A stretch of DNA of 64,000 nucleotides from the NCBI RefSeq assembly GCF_000243415.2, contig NZ_KI912270.1, forward strand, positions 4,154,001-4,218,000, given 5' to 3'. The stretch comes from Mycolicibacterium tusciae JS617 (GTDB taxonomy: Bacteria; Actinomycetota; Actinomycetes; Mycobacteriales; Mycobacteriaceae). Both the position numbers and the translations under genes were made by a program. This document shows, piece by piece, positions 8,839 to 17,184 of this stretch. How positions within the stretch are numbered: position 1 is the stretch's first letter; every line of letters begins with the position of its first letter. Under the pieces are notes generated by a model. The model saw only the letters and a program-made list of their open reading frames with translations. It ran no database searches and was not told the origin of the DNA.

Positions 8839-9267
8839 TCAGCAGGGGTCGATTGTTATCGAATCGCGATCTCGGGCGGGTCGCTTGTGGGTGTCGTCGC
8901 GGGCTTGTCCGAGAGCATGGGCGAGTTGGTGGCGCAGTCGCTGATTCTGTTCGGCGAGTTCACGGTTGCGGCGAAGTGCGACGTCGAGGCGCTGGCGCAG
9001 GGAGTCTTCCCTGGCGCGTTGCCGGGCTGGCGGAGCCTGGTCGTGTTGCGGGCGGCGTAGCGCACGGATGCGGTTGATCTCGTCTTTGAGGTCGGGCTGG
9101 GTGTAGAGCCAGGACCGGGAGACACCGGCGTGTTCGGCGACGGCTTCGAAGCTGATCTTGGTTCCGGCGCGGTCGAGTTCGTGCAAGGCGGCGATAGCTT
9201 TTGCGCGGGTGAGCTCGTGACGCTGCTTGGCTGCGGTGACGATGTGAATGCTGTTGTCAGCTCGCAT
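8839..9267 (-). CDS. tnpC: Tn554 TnpC-like transposition accessory protein
   Basis: 142 residues from ATG 9267. It starts MRADNSIHIVTAAKQRHELT, has a helix-turn-helix-like segment (SFEAVAEHAGVSRSWLYTQP) around residues 35-60, and ends in a predicted coiled coil (RQRLDVALRRNRELAEQNQR). This matches TnpC of Tn554-type elements, which influences orientation and efficiency of transposition rather than doing catalysis. The ATG overlaps the natural tnpB stop (TGA 9257-9259) by 11 bases. Because of a one-base shift in tnpB near 9326-9334, the long tnpB frame also reads straight through into this gene. Confidence 0.82.
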   Translation of the reverse strand: MRADNSIHIVTAAKQRHELTRAKAIAALHELDRAGTKISFEAVAEHAGVSRSWLYTQPDLKDEINRIRALRRPQHDQAPPARQRAREDSLRQRLDVALRRNRELAEQNQRLRHQLAHALGQARDDTHKRPARDRDSITIDPC

Positions 9268-11481
9268 GTTCGGCTGCCGTCGGATCGGTGGGAGTGTCGA
9301 GCGAGGTGATGATGGCGTCGAGGTTGCCAAAACCTGGCGGTTCATCTCGGCCAGCCGTTTGTGTCCGCGAGCTTCTGCTGCTGTGATCAGTTGCAGTGTC
9401 TGCTTGCGTTGGGTCCGATGTTGCGGCAGGAATTCCTGGGTGGTGAGGAACATGGGGCAAGTCAGGCAGGCGTTGGCGTGTGGGCAGCTCTGTTGGACGG
9501 GCAGACCGCAGTAGCCGTTGGGTAGGGCTTGGGTGGCGCGACCGAGGCGTTGTTTGGCCCAAGCGGCGTCGGCCATCGGTCCGTCTGGGTCGAGGTTGAC
9601 CTCACGCCCGTGGCTGTCGACTTTGCGGGCGGCTTCCCAGGCTCGGCGGACGGTGGTGTCGTGCAGGCGAGCGTAGTGGGCGGTCATCTGCGGTGAGTCG
9701 TGGTCGAGGATGTGGCGCACGACCTCTTGCGGAACGTCGCGGTTGATCAGGCGGGTGCCGAGCGTGTGGCGCCACTGGTGCGGCGTCAAATGCACCCGCC
9801 GGTTGTGCTCGTCGCGGATGTCGCAGGCTGCGAGCCATCGGTGCATCGCCTCGCGGTAGGTCGGGATCCCCAGGGGGACTTGGCCGTCGATGTTCTTGGT
9901 GGGGCGCGGGAACAGCAGTCCAGTGCCGCCGGGCCAGCGTTCGGAGACGAGTCGGCGTTGGTGGCCGATCATGTCGACGAGGTCTGGGGCGATCGGAACA
10001 AGGGCGTCCCGCTTCATCTTGTGGTTGAAGTAGCGCAGATAGGGTGCCCCGTCGGCGTCTGTGGTGACGCAGTCGCCGCGCAATCGCAGGGCGTCGGTGA
10101 TCCGGAGCCCGCAACGCATCAGGATGACGGTGATCAGTCGATAGGCAGGGTTGTTGAACTGGTCGAGGTTGTCGTGGTGTTCGAGCTGGGTCATGACGTG
10201 TTCGGCCAACGCTCTGGGCAGGTGTTCGCCGCGCTTGGGGTGGTCCTCGGCGAAGAACATCGCAGTGTCGGGAAGTCCTGTGGCCCAGCAATGTTGGCGG
10301 ATCGCGGCAAAGAATCCATTGAGCAGGCCGATGTGGGCGCCTCGGCGCTGTGGGCTGTATTCCTGGTTCAGGTGCGCGAGGTAGCGTTCGAGCAGTTCCC
10401 GGTCGATCCGGCTGATGTCGTCGATGTCGACGTCAGCGAGAAATCGTCCGAATCGGGCGATGGCCAGCAGCGGGCGTCCACCGCCTGCTTCGAGGTTGAG
10501 TCCGCGTGAGAGGCGCAGCCGGATCCATCGTTTGGCCGGCTCTCTGAGCCAGGGTTGCGGGATGCGGTCGAACCGCAGTGTGTAGTGGCCTTCGTAGCCG
10601 AGCCGGTGCATCCGCCAGACGTCGCGTGGGTATTCGGCTTCCCAACCTCCGGCCTCGGCCAAGTCCAGCATGGTGAGGTGGGCATAGAGCAGCAAGCCGC
10701 GAGATCTCGTGTCGTTGAGTAGCACGGCTGAGCGTTGCCGCCATTGGTCGGCGTCGAAGTCGAGCAGCGAGGTGGTGGCGGTGTCTATCAGTAGTCGGAC
10801 CACCCTGGCGACAACGGCCGGCGTCAGCTTGCCGCGTCGGTCGTCGTGGCGTTGCTGCAGTACGTACTGCATCTCCAGTTTGAGCTGCGGCGTGAGCATC
10901 CCGAGCTGAATCGTCTCGTTTGCCGGTGTGTCGTTGGATTCGAATCTTGCGACGAACTCGTCGATATCGTTGCGGTCGTTCGCTTTCCAAGTGTTGGTGT
11001 GGGAATGGCATAGCGGCGACTTGGCCTGCGGCCATAACGAGCAGTGCCCGATCTGGCAGGTCGCGCCGGGCCGGGGCTGTTTCACCGGCAGCGGATCACG
11101 TAACCACGAGGTCAGGGGCGGCCGCCCGGCGCGTTCCCACCGTTGCGCGTGCAGCTGACACAATCCGCGGCGAGCCGACCCGTAACCGCAGCCGTCGACC
11201 CGACATGCCTGGTTGGGGCGATGTTTGCGCCAACGCGGGTCGGTCGAGGCAGTGAACTCTTCGAGGTCGGGGCGGCCCGCGTTGGCCCATCGCTGGTGGT
11301 GACCTTGACAGAGGCCATGGCCACGGGCGCTGCGTCCGCAGTCGGTGACGCGGCAGGACCCTCCACCGAATACGGCGTCGTCCGAGGCGAACTCCAATGC
11401 GTCGCTGCGGAATTCGGCGCGAACACCGGCTATGAGCAGGCCCAGCAGGCCCGGCGTTGAGTTGGGCTCCAGGGCGGTCAT
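9257..11481 (-). CDS. tnpB: Tn554 TnpB-like tyrosine recombinase with zinc-finger-like N-terminus; frameshift near 9330
   Basis: Starts at ATG 11481, overlapping the tnpA stop (ATGA). Residues about 40-200 hold three related Cys/His motifs of the form CxxxxC...LCxxH (starting CRVTDCG, CRVDGCG and CQIGHCS). The catalytic domain has Arg in MRCGLRITDALRLRG, HxxR in HQWRHTLGTR, and the final His and Tyr in VVRHILDHDSPQMTAHYARL. After MNRQVL the current frame reads an uncharacteristic Pro/Ser/Arg stretch into tnpC; the other frame gives GNLDAIITSLDTPTDPTAAE and stops at 9257. A one-base deletion therefore best explains the end, giving about 741 residues if restored. Confidence 0.82.
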
Positions 11482-12587
11482 AGGTTCACCTGGGCCTTTC
11501 CGATGAACCAGCCCGCGTGCTCCATCGCCTTGCGGGCGTCCTCCACGTTCAGATGCCCGTATGTCGCGGCGGTGACGGTGACATTGGCGTGGCCGAGCAG
11601 CTTGGCCACGACCTCCAATCCGATCCCGTCGCGCAGCATCCTGGTCGCTGCGGTGTGGCGCAGCCAATGCGGGTCGAAGTCGATGTCCGTGCGCCGGCGC
11701 AAACGGCGGACCAGGTCGTAGACCGCGCTATAGGTCAACGGATGGCCGTGTGGCCGCCCCCAGAGGTTGACGAAAACGTAGTCGCTGTCGAGGTCGCCGT
11801 ATTCAGCGTGAAGGTAATCGGCATACAACCGAATCAGTTCCGCGCTCACCGGAACGGTCCGGACCGTCAACGATTTGGCGCGGGCTCGGTTGTCGTTGTC
11901 ACGCCGACAAACTGTGATCTGCCGATCAGCGGCGGCGATGTCGCTGTGACGCAGCCCCAGCGCCTCACCGATGCGCATCCCGGTGTCATAGAGCAGCGCC
12001 AACAGGAACCGATCCCGCAACCGGTCACACGCGTCCAGCAGTGTTTGGATCTCGCCGGGGATCAGCACTCGCGGCAGCTTCTTCGGCGCCTTCAACGACA
12101 CTGTTCGCCGGGGTAGCGGCATGTGCTTGCTGATGTGGTGCAGAAACGGCTTCCAACCGCCTCTCGACCCTCCGATCTGCCAGGTCGTCAGCAGCTCGCC
12201 GACCTCGATCCCGTCGCGAACGGCGTGCAGATAGAACGCCGCCAACGCCGACAGCTTCCGGTTCACCGTTGACTCGCCGCAGTGATGCTCCACCGAGGGC
12301 AGCACGGCGATCGCGCCCTGCCGCAGCGCCGTGGGCAGCCGCAGCCAGGCGACGAACGCGCCGATATCCTCCAGACTCACCGACCGCCAGTCCAGGCCGC
12401 ACCCGCCCAGGAACGTGAACCAGTCCTTCAGATCATGGGCATAGGCCTTGATCGTGTTCGGCGACCGCTCTATGTCGGTCAAATACTTCAGATACCGCTC
12501 CACCGGTGCCACCGGCACACCGTCCTCGCCGAGGACGGTGAACGATTCACGCGACGAGAGCGGTGAAACCACCTTCACAACAAGCAC
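11478..12587 (-). CDS. tnpA: Tn554 TnpA-like tyrosine recombinase
   Basis: 369 residues from GTG 12587, with GGAGG 6 bases upstream. The N-terminal SAM-like DNA-binding domain (TDIERSPNTIKAYAHDLKDW) is followed by a phage-integrase catalytic domain. Catalytic residues are visible: Arg in DTGMRIGEALGLRHSDI, HxxR in HWLRHTAATR, His in LLGHANVTVTAATYGHL and the nucleophilic Tyr in the same segment. TnpA acts with TnpB in Tn554-type site-specific transposition. Its 3' end overlaps tnpB by 4 bases. Confidence 0.9.
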   Translation of the reverse strand: MLVVKVVSPLSSRESFTVLGEDGVPVAPVERYLKYLTDIERSPNTIKAYAHDLKDWFTFLGGCGLDWRSVSLEDIGAFVAWLRLPTALRQGAIAVLPSVEHHCGESTVNRKLSALAAFYLHAVRDGIEVGELLTTWQIGGSRGGWKPFLHHISKHMPLPRRTVSLKAPKKLPRVLIPGEIQTLLDACDRLRDRFLLALLYDTGMRIGEALGLRHSDIAAADRQITVCRRDNDNRARAKSLTVRTVPVSAELIRLYADYLHAEYGDLDSDYVFVNLWGRPHGHPLTYSAVYDLVRRLRRRTDIDFDPHWLRHTAATRMLRDGIGLEVVAKLLGHANVTVTAATYGHLNVEDARKAMEHAGWFIGKAQVNL

Positions 12588-12696
12588 ATCGATCCTCCAG
12601 GCTCTGCTTCATGGACGGCTGGAGATAACCACATCCAGAACGCAGAACCGACCACTTCGAGACTTCGTGGTCCACATGAAAGACGCTCACCGCAGC

Positions 12697-12708
12697 ACTA
12701 CAGATAAC
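12697..12708. repeat. Tn554-type terminal inverted repeat, right
   Basis: ACTACAGATAAC; reverse complement of 8742-8753. It directly adjoins the last in-frame codons of the IS256 transposase N-terminal half. Confidence 0.85.
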
Positions 12709-13725
12709 CTGGGGGTTGTTGCTCCAGATCTGGCGCCAGATCTGCTTGGGAAACGCAGTGAACGCCAGCAGGTCCGCCCGGGCTTCTTCCAGGTGGTCGG
12801 CGACCTTGGGGAGCTTGTCCGCGAGGGCCTCGATGATCCGATCATATTGCGCAGCAACCGATTCAGCGTCTGGTTGATCGAACACCGAATGCAACAATGT
12901 CCGGACCCACGGCCACGACGACTTGGGAGTGACGGCCATCAGGTTGGTCGTGTAATGCGTTCTGCACCGCTGCCAGGCCGCCCCGGGCAGCGTCGCCCCA
13001 ATGGCCGCTACCAGCCCGGCATGGGCGTCGCTGGTGACCAATTTGACCCCGGACAGGCCGCGGGCGGTCAGCGACCGCCAGAACGTCAACCAGCCGGCTC
13101 CGTCCTCGGCGGTACTGACGTCAATACCCAGGATTTCGCGATGGCCCTCGGCGTTGACCCCGACCGCGATCAGGGCGTGCACGTTGACCACCCGCCCGCC
13201 CTCGCGGACCTTGAGCACCAGGGCGTCGGCGGCCACGAACGTGTACGGGCCGGCGTCCAAGGGCCGGGTGCGGAAGGCTTCGACGGCGGCGTCGAGTTCC
13301 TTAGCCATCACGCTGACCTGGGACTTCGACAGCGACGTGATCCCCAGGGTCTCCACCAGCTTGTCCATCCGCCGCGTCGAGACCCCCAGCAGGTAGCAGG
13401 TCGCGACTACCGTGGTCAGAGCCCGTTCGGCGCGTTTGCGGCGTTCCAGCAGCCAGTCCGGGAAGTAGGAGCCGTGGCGCAGCTTCGGGATCGCGAGATC
13501 CAATGAGCCTGCGCGGGTGTCGAATTGGCGGTGCCGGTAGCCGTTGCGGGAGTTGGTGCGCTCGGTGCTGCGTTCGCCGTATCCGGCGCCGCACAGGGCG
13601 TCGGCCTCAGCGCCCATCAGGGTGTGGATGAATGTGGCGAGCAGCTCGCGCAGCACGTCGGGATGGGCGGTGGTGAGTCGTTCGGCCAGCACGGTGGGCA
13701 GGTCGATATTGTGGGCAGTGGTCAT
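12709..13725 (-). pseudogene. IS256-family transposase, N-terminal part
   Basis: From ATG 13725 (MTTAHNIDLPTVLAERL) the frame holds the mutator-type transposase core: NSRNGYRHRQFDTRAGSLDL, CYLLGVSTRRMDKLVETLGI, VAADALVLKVREGGRVVNVH (first Asp region), VTSDAHAGLVAAIGATLPGA and QRCRTHYTTNLM. It ends at AFPKQIWRQIWSNNPQ, next to the Tn554-type element. Beyond 12709 the frame continues only into transposon sequence. The C-terminal third is at 8519-8741. Confidence 0.88.
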
Positions 13726-13763
13726 CGCGTCGGTTCCTTTGCTCGAGAAACTTTGGTCGGTCT

Positions 13764-13776
13764 CTCGAAGAATCAC
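13764..13776. repeat. IS256-type terminal inverted repeat, right
   Basis: CTCGAAGAATCAC; exact reverse complement of 8497-8509. Confidence 0.8.
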
Positions 13777-13844
13777 GCGATGACCTTCAATCATTCGGCT
13801 ACGACACGCCGGTACCGCTGATCAGGTCCGACTCGTACACCACC

Positions 13845-14078
13845 TTGGTGGACGCAACCTGGCATCACCGGCCGTCGTATCGGCCCGGTGAGGTGATGCG
13901 GCGTCGCTGGGATGCCGCCCCACCGGCAGCGCGAGCTCGCGGGCAGGCCGCCAACCGACGACTGCACGCCCGCTGGCTGCGGTTCAACGAACGCCGCAAG
14001 CGTCCAGTGGTGGCCAATGCCGCCATCGCCCGCGAGTTGGCCGGCTGGTGCTGGTCGTTGGCCGTCATGGACGACTGA
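13845..14078 (+). pseudogene. IS110-family transposase, C-terminal fragment
   Basis: The frame encodes VDATWHHRPSYRPGEVMRRR, RLHARWLRFNERRKRPVVAN and AIARELAGWCWSLAVMDD, the conserved C-terminus of IS110/IS116/IS902 transposases that is missing from the copy at 7580-8461. The join is not clean: TGGCATCA occurs at both break points (8454-8461 and 13860-13867) and about 80 bases of unassigned sequence separate the IS256 end from this fragment. It may be the other half of the same gene or a second IS110 copy. Confidence 0.78.
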
Positions 14079-14434
14079 GAACAACTGAATCGTCCAGGTG
14101 TCCGTATCGAGGTGATCGGCAAGCGTCTTGGAGTGACCCGCGGAAATCGCTATGAGCAATCATGTTGCCCTGCAACAGATGACGCTCGATTGCTAGACCT
14201 GCGATCCACTCCGACTCGAAGACCCGTCCTGCGGTAACCAACCCGCGCATATCAGACTGACACGCGTCGACACGACACGCTCGACACCCACGAACGCTCA
14301 CCTGGTCAACGAAGCGGCGGCCGCAGCGACGGTTGCGGCCGCCGCTTCACCCTGCCCCCTTGACAAACCACTCCCCATATCAGTGATTTCGGTGCCCAAA
14401 CAGTCGCGTACGAGCGGTTGTCTGCGCACCGAAA
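14079..14434. other. 356-base intergenic stretch with two inverted repeats
   Basis: Between the IS110 remnant and echA. I see no coding sequence here. It contains a 15-bp perfect stem at 14311-14348 and most of a 13-bp inverted repeat at 14383-14438, described separately. The first 230 bases hold nothing recognisable. Confidence 0.6.
14311..14348. terminator. GC-rich 15-bp perfect hairpin
   Basis: GAAGCGGCGGCCGCA (14311-14325) and TGCGGCCGCCGCTTC (14334-14348) form a perfect stem with an 8-base loop. It lies 87 bases beyond the echA stop on the minus strand and downstream of the IS110 remnant on the plus strand, so it could terminate either. There is no U-tract. Confidence 0.55.
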
Positions 14435-14438
14435 TCAC
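14383..14438. repeat. 13-bp inverted repeat overlapping the echA stop (REP-like or terminator)
   Basis: GTGATTTCGGTGC (14383-14395) and GCACCGAAATCAC (14426-14438) are perfect inverted arms 30 bases apart. The right arm includes the TGA of echA. The long loop and sharp arms look like a dispersed palindromic element or a long-loop terminator. Confidence 0.6.
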
Positions 14439-15328
14439 ACGAGTTCGTCGATCAGGCCCCACCGCAGTGCCGTCGACGGATCGATGGTCTGCCCGCTCAG
14501 TACCAGGTAGGCGGTTCGCCATCGCCCGATCCTGCGGGTGATGCTCACGGTGCCGCCTGCGCCGGGAAGCAGTCCCAGGCTCAACTCCGGAAGGCCGAAG
14601 ACCGCATCCGGCCGCGACTGCACCCACCCGCAGAAGGCGGCCATCTCCAGCCCGCTGCCGAGCACCTGACCGTGCACCTCTGCGCGGCAACGCCTGCCAA
14701 GGCGGGCGGTCACTTCGTCGAGCACCAACGCGGGGCTGTGCCGGGTGCGGGCGAGGTGCGCGCTGGCCGGATCGGCGAAAGTGCCGAACTCGGCCAGGTC
14801 TCCACCGCTGCAGAACGACGGGCCGTTGCCCGACAGCACGACATCGGTCACCGACGGGTCGATACGGGCCACCTCGAGCGCGTCTAGCAGAGCTGCCCGC
14901 GCGTCGGTCGAGAAGGCGTTGTGCCGCTGCGCCCGGTTGAACCGCACGTAGAGGGTGCCCTCGACACGTTCGGCCTGCACGGGGTTCGGGATGTGCACCG
15001 GGGCTGCCGGTCCCCGCTCCGCCAGCCAACGCACGAACTCCGGTCCGGACTGCAGCGTCGAGTACGCGAGCGACTCGGTGATGACGCCGGTGAACGCGGG
15101 CGCATCGTCGTCGTGCGCACGGAGTACGTCGCTGCAGACCGCCGCGGCCGTCGGCCAGCGCAGGCAACGCTGACGCAGTTGGTCGAGCGTGTCGGGAACC
15201 GATGCCACCGTCACGGCGCGACGGTCGTCGCAATCGTCCTCGGTGAGCGTGAAAGTTGCGTCGTCCGATGGCGATCCAATCGCAACGACGACGCCCGAGG
15301 CGACTTCTACCGCATCTTGGGTGCTCAC
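14435..15328 (-). CDS. Enoyl-CoA hydratase/isomerase family protein (crotonase fold)
   Basis: 297 residues from GTG 15328, which overlaps the fadD stop (GTGA). The crotonase core occupies the C-terminal two thirds: VRFNRAQRHNAFSTDARAAL, VLSGNGPSFCSGGDL (first oxyanion-hole Gly), and LGSGLEMAAFCGW with FGLPELSLGLLPGAGGT. The usual Glu pair is partly changed, so hydratase versus isomerase or hydrolase activity is open. The first 100 residues are not standard crotonase sequence. Tight coupling to the acyl-CoA synthetase suggests that it works on the CoA ester that enzyme makes. Confidence 0.85.
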   Translation of the reverse strand: MSTQDAVEVASGVVVAIGSPSDDATFTLTEDDCDDRRAVTVASVPDTLDQLRQRCLRWPTAAAVCSDVLRAHDDDAPAFTGVITESLAYSTLQSGPEFVRWLAERGPAAPVHIPNPVQAERVEGTLYVRFNRAQRHNAFSTDARAALLDALEVARIDPSVTDVVLSGNGPSFCSGGDLAEFGTFADPASAHLARTRHSPALVLDEVTARLGRRCRAEVHGQVLGSGLEMAAFCGWVQSRPDAVFGLPELSLGLLPGAGGTVSITRRIGRWRTAYLVLSGQTIDPSTALRWGLIDELV

Positions 15329-16875
15329 CCGTACTTCTTTATCAGCTCCTGCTTGAACATCTTGCCGGTTTCGGTACGCGGCATCTGCGCCTCGAAGGAG
15401 ATCGATCGCGGACACTTGTAATGCGCCAACCGCTCCCGCAGCCAGGCAAGTAGTTCATCGCCGAACGCCTCACCGGCATCCGCCGGGTCGACCGTTTGGA
15501 CGACGCCCTTGACGCTTTGGCCCATCTCGTCGTCGGGAATGCCGAACACCGCGGCGTCGAGCACCTTGGGATGGGTGATCAACATGTTCTCGGCTTCCTG
15601 CGGATAGATGTTCACGCCGCCGGAGATGATCATGTGATGCTTGCGGTCGGTGAGGAACAGGTAGCCGTCGTCGTCGAGGTAACCCACGTCCCCGACGGTC
15701 ACCCAGCCGTGCTTGTCGCGTGACTCGGCCGTCTTCTCGGGATCCTTGTGATAGACGAATTGCACGACACCCAAGTCGAAGTAGACCTGACCCGCCTGAC
15801 CGGGCGGCTGGTCGTTGCCGTCCTCATCGAGGACATGCGCCACACCGAGCAGCGGCTTGCCAACGGAGCCCGGACGTTTCAGCCATTCCTCGGCAGAGAT
15901 GAAGGTGATACCCGCACCTTCTGACGACGAGTAGTACTCGTCGACTACCGGGCCCCACCAGTCGATCATCTGCTTCTTGATGTCGACCGGGCATGGGGCT
16001 GCGGCATGCACAACGCGGTGCAGACTCGACACGTCATACGAATTACGCACGTCCTCCGGAAGTTTCAGCATCCGGACGAACATCGCCGGCACGAACTGGC
16101 CGCTGGTCACCCGATACTTCTGGATGGCCTCCAACGCCGATTCCGGTTCGAACTTCGACATGATCACCGTCGTCACGCCCATCGCCTGGGCGCTCATCGA
16201 CCAGAGGCACGGCGCGGTGTGGTACAGCGGCGCCGGGCTCAGATAGACCGAGTCCTGGTCCATCTGAATGGCCATCAGCAATGCCGAGACCAAATTCGGG
16301 GATTCGGAGGGCTTGGCGTGGGTGAGCTCGCGGCGAATTCCCTTGGGGCGTCCGGTGGTTCCCGAGGAGTACTGAAGCAGATCGCCCTCGATCTCGTCGT
16401 CGATGGGGTTGCTCGGCCGGTCCGCGACACATTCGGGGTAGCGCTGCCAGCCGTCCAATTCGCTGGAGGCGCTTGTCGCCGACGTTTCGGCTCCGTCGGC
16501 GATCAACAGCAGATCAGGCAACGCGTCCAGTTCCGCGAGCCCTTCGCAGACCTTGCGGGTGGCCTGCGAGCCGATGACGGCCTTCGCGCCACTGTTGTCG
16601 ATGATGTATGCCACCTCGGGCGGCGTGAGGTGGGTGCTGACCACCGTGTAGTAGAGACCGCTGCGCCGCGCCGCCCACATCACCGTCGGCAGATGCTCGT
16701 TGTTCTCCATGATCACCGCGACGGTGTCGCCTTCGACCAGACCGGTGTCGCGGAAGTGGTGAGCCAGTCGGTTGGCCCGCTCCTCCAGCTCCTTGAACGT
16801 GACGACGGTTCCGGCCGGATGGATGATGACGGCCGGCTTGTCGGGGTTTGCCTCGGCATGCTCGCGAATCTGCAT
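15325..16875 (-). CDS. fadD4: Acyl-CoA synthetase (FadD4-like)
   Basis: 516 residues. AMP-binding motif YSSGTTGRPKGIRRE near residue 168, A5-type SSEGAGITFI, A7/A8 region GWVTVGDVGYLDDDGYLFLT and DRKHHMIISGGVNIYPQEAE, and the A10 Lys in PRTETGKMFKQEL. It activates a carboxylic acid as acyl-AMP and then acyl-CoA. Placement near fadE3 and Rv0216-like genes agrees with FadD4 (Rv0214), though the direct neighbour here is a crotonase. ATG 16875 lies 6 bases after a TAGAGT -10 box on the minus strand, so the mRNA may be leaderless. Confidence 0.87.
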   Translation of the reverse strand: MQIREHAEANPDKPAVIIHPAGTVVTFKELEERANRLAHHFRDTGLVEGDTVAVIMENNEHLPTVMWAARRSGLYYTVVSTHLTPPEVAYIIDNSGAKAVIGSQATRKVCEGLAELDALPDLLLIADGAETSATSASSELDGWQRYPECVADRPSNPIDDEIEGDLLQYSSGTTGRPKGIRRELTHAKPSESPNLVSALLMAIQMDQDSVYLSPAPLYHTAPCLWSMSAQAMGVTTVIMSKFEPESALEAIQKYRVTSGQFVPAMFVRMLKLPEDVRNSYDVSSLHRVVHAAAPCPVDIKKQMIDWWGPVVDEYYSSSEGAGITFISAEEWLKRPGSVGKPLLGVAHVLDEDGNDQPPGQAGQVYFDLGVVQFVYHKDPEKTAESRDKHGWVTVGDVGYLDDDGYLFLTDRKHHMIISGGVNIYPQEAENMLITHPKVLDAAVFGIPDDEMGQSVKGVVQTVDPADAGEAFGDELLAWLRERLAHYKCPRSISFEAQMPRTETGKMFKQELIKKYG

Positions 16876-16899
16876 GCGCCGACTCTACGACGCTGATTC

Positions 16900-16913
16900 T
16901 TGACAGGTGTCAA
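16900..16913. promoter_or_regulatory. Palindrome upstream of fadD4-echA, candidate operator
   Basis: TTGACA-GG-TGTCAA is a perfect 6+2+6 inverted repeat 25-38 bases upstream of the fadD ATG. It covers the expected -35 position, about 20 bases upstream of TAGAGT. A dimeric TetR- or GntR-type repressor could bind here. Confidence 0.45.
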
Positions 16914-16983
16914 GTGGGTGGAAAACGCAGGTCGGACTCGATGTCGGACCTACCATGGCATCGCCGGGGATCGGGGGTCTGAG

Positions 16984-17165
16984 GTGCACTCCACGAAGAT
17001 CACCCCGCCCTCGGGTGTCGTTAGTTTCCTCTTCGCAGACATCGAGGGATCTACGCGAGTTGGGACACCGACGCCGAGGCTATGCGATCTGCGCTGGAGT
17101 CGCACGACGCGGCGCTTCGCGATGACGCTGAGAAGCTCGTTTTAGCAAGCTGTTCGGTCTTCGCA
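16984..17165 (+). pseudogene. Remnant of an adenylate-cyclase/LuxR-type regulator
   Basis: VVSFLFADIEGSTR is the start of a class III nucleotide-cyclase domain as found in mycobacterial cyclase-ATPase-LuxR regulators. A one-base shift follows, after which WDTDAEAMRSALESHDAALR continues the cyclase domain in another frame. The sequence then jumps to LASCSVFAGGF, a motif from the later ATPase region of the same type of regulator, so a large internal deletion is likely. No functional product is possible. Confidence 0.6.
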
Positions 17166-17184
17166 GGCGGATTCGGCCAGGCGC

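Larger units (their letters stand above)
8742..12708 (-). mobile_element. Tn554-family transposon (tnpA-tnpB-tnpC), 3,967 bp
   Basis: Three minus-strand genes in the order tnpA, tnpB, tnpC, with overlapping stop and start codons, fill this segment. Its ends are GTTATCTGTAGT at 8742-8753 and ACTACAGATAAC at 12697-12708, perfect 12-base inverted repeats that continue imperfectly to 19 bases. The ends fall exactly where the IS256 transposase reading frame is lost on each side. Protein sizes (369, about 741 and 142 residues) fit the Tn554 trio (about 361, 630 and 125). No cargo gene is present. A few bases beside each end (CAGG and GATC) may be coupling sequence carried from an earlier site. Confidence 0.85.
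8497..13776 (-). mobile_element. IS256-family insertion sequence, split by a Tn554-family element
   Basis: The two halves of one IS256-type transposase gene (N-terminal part 12709-13725, C-terminal part 8519-8741) lie on the minus strand at either end, and 13-base perfect inverted repeats bound the whole (8497-8509 and 13764-13776). The outer 8 bases also agree in part, so the repeats may be up to about 21 bases long. No direct target duplication was found. Without the 3,967-bp insert the IS would be about 1.3 kb, normal for the family. It sits between two IS110 transposase fragments. Confidence 0.85.

Noticed and set aside
8742..12708. Interpretation as a RIT (recombinase in trio) element
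   Set aside because: RIT elements have three tyrosine recombinases; here the third gene is a small HTH/coiled-coil protein like TnpC, and sizes fit Tn554.
8489..13784. Target-site duplication around the IS256 element
   Set aside because: The 8 bases next to the 13-bp repeats (GTCGTCGT and GCGATGAC) are not direct repeats; they instead partly extend the inverted repeat.
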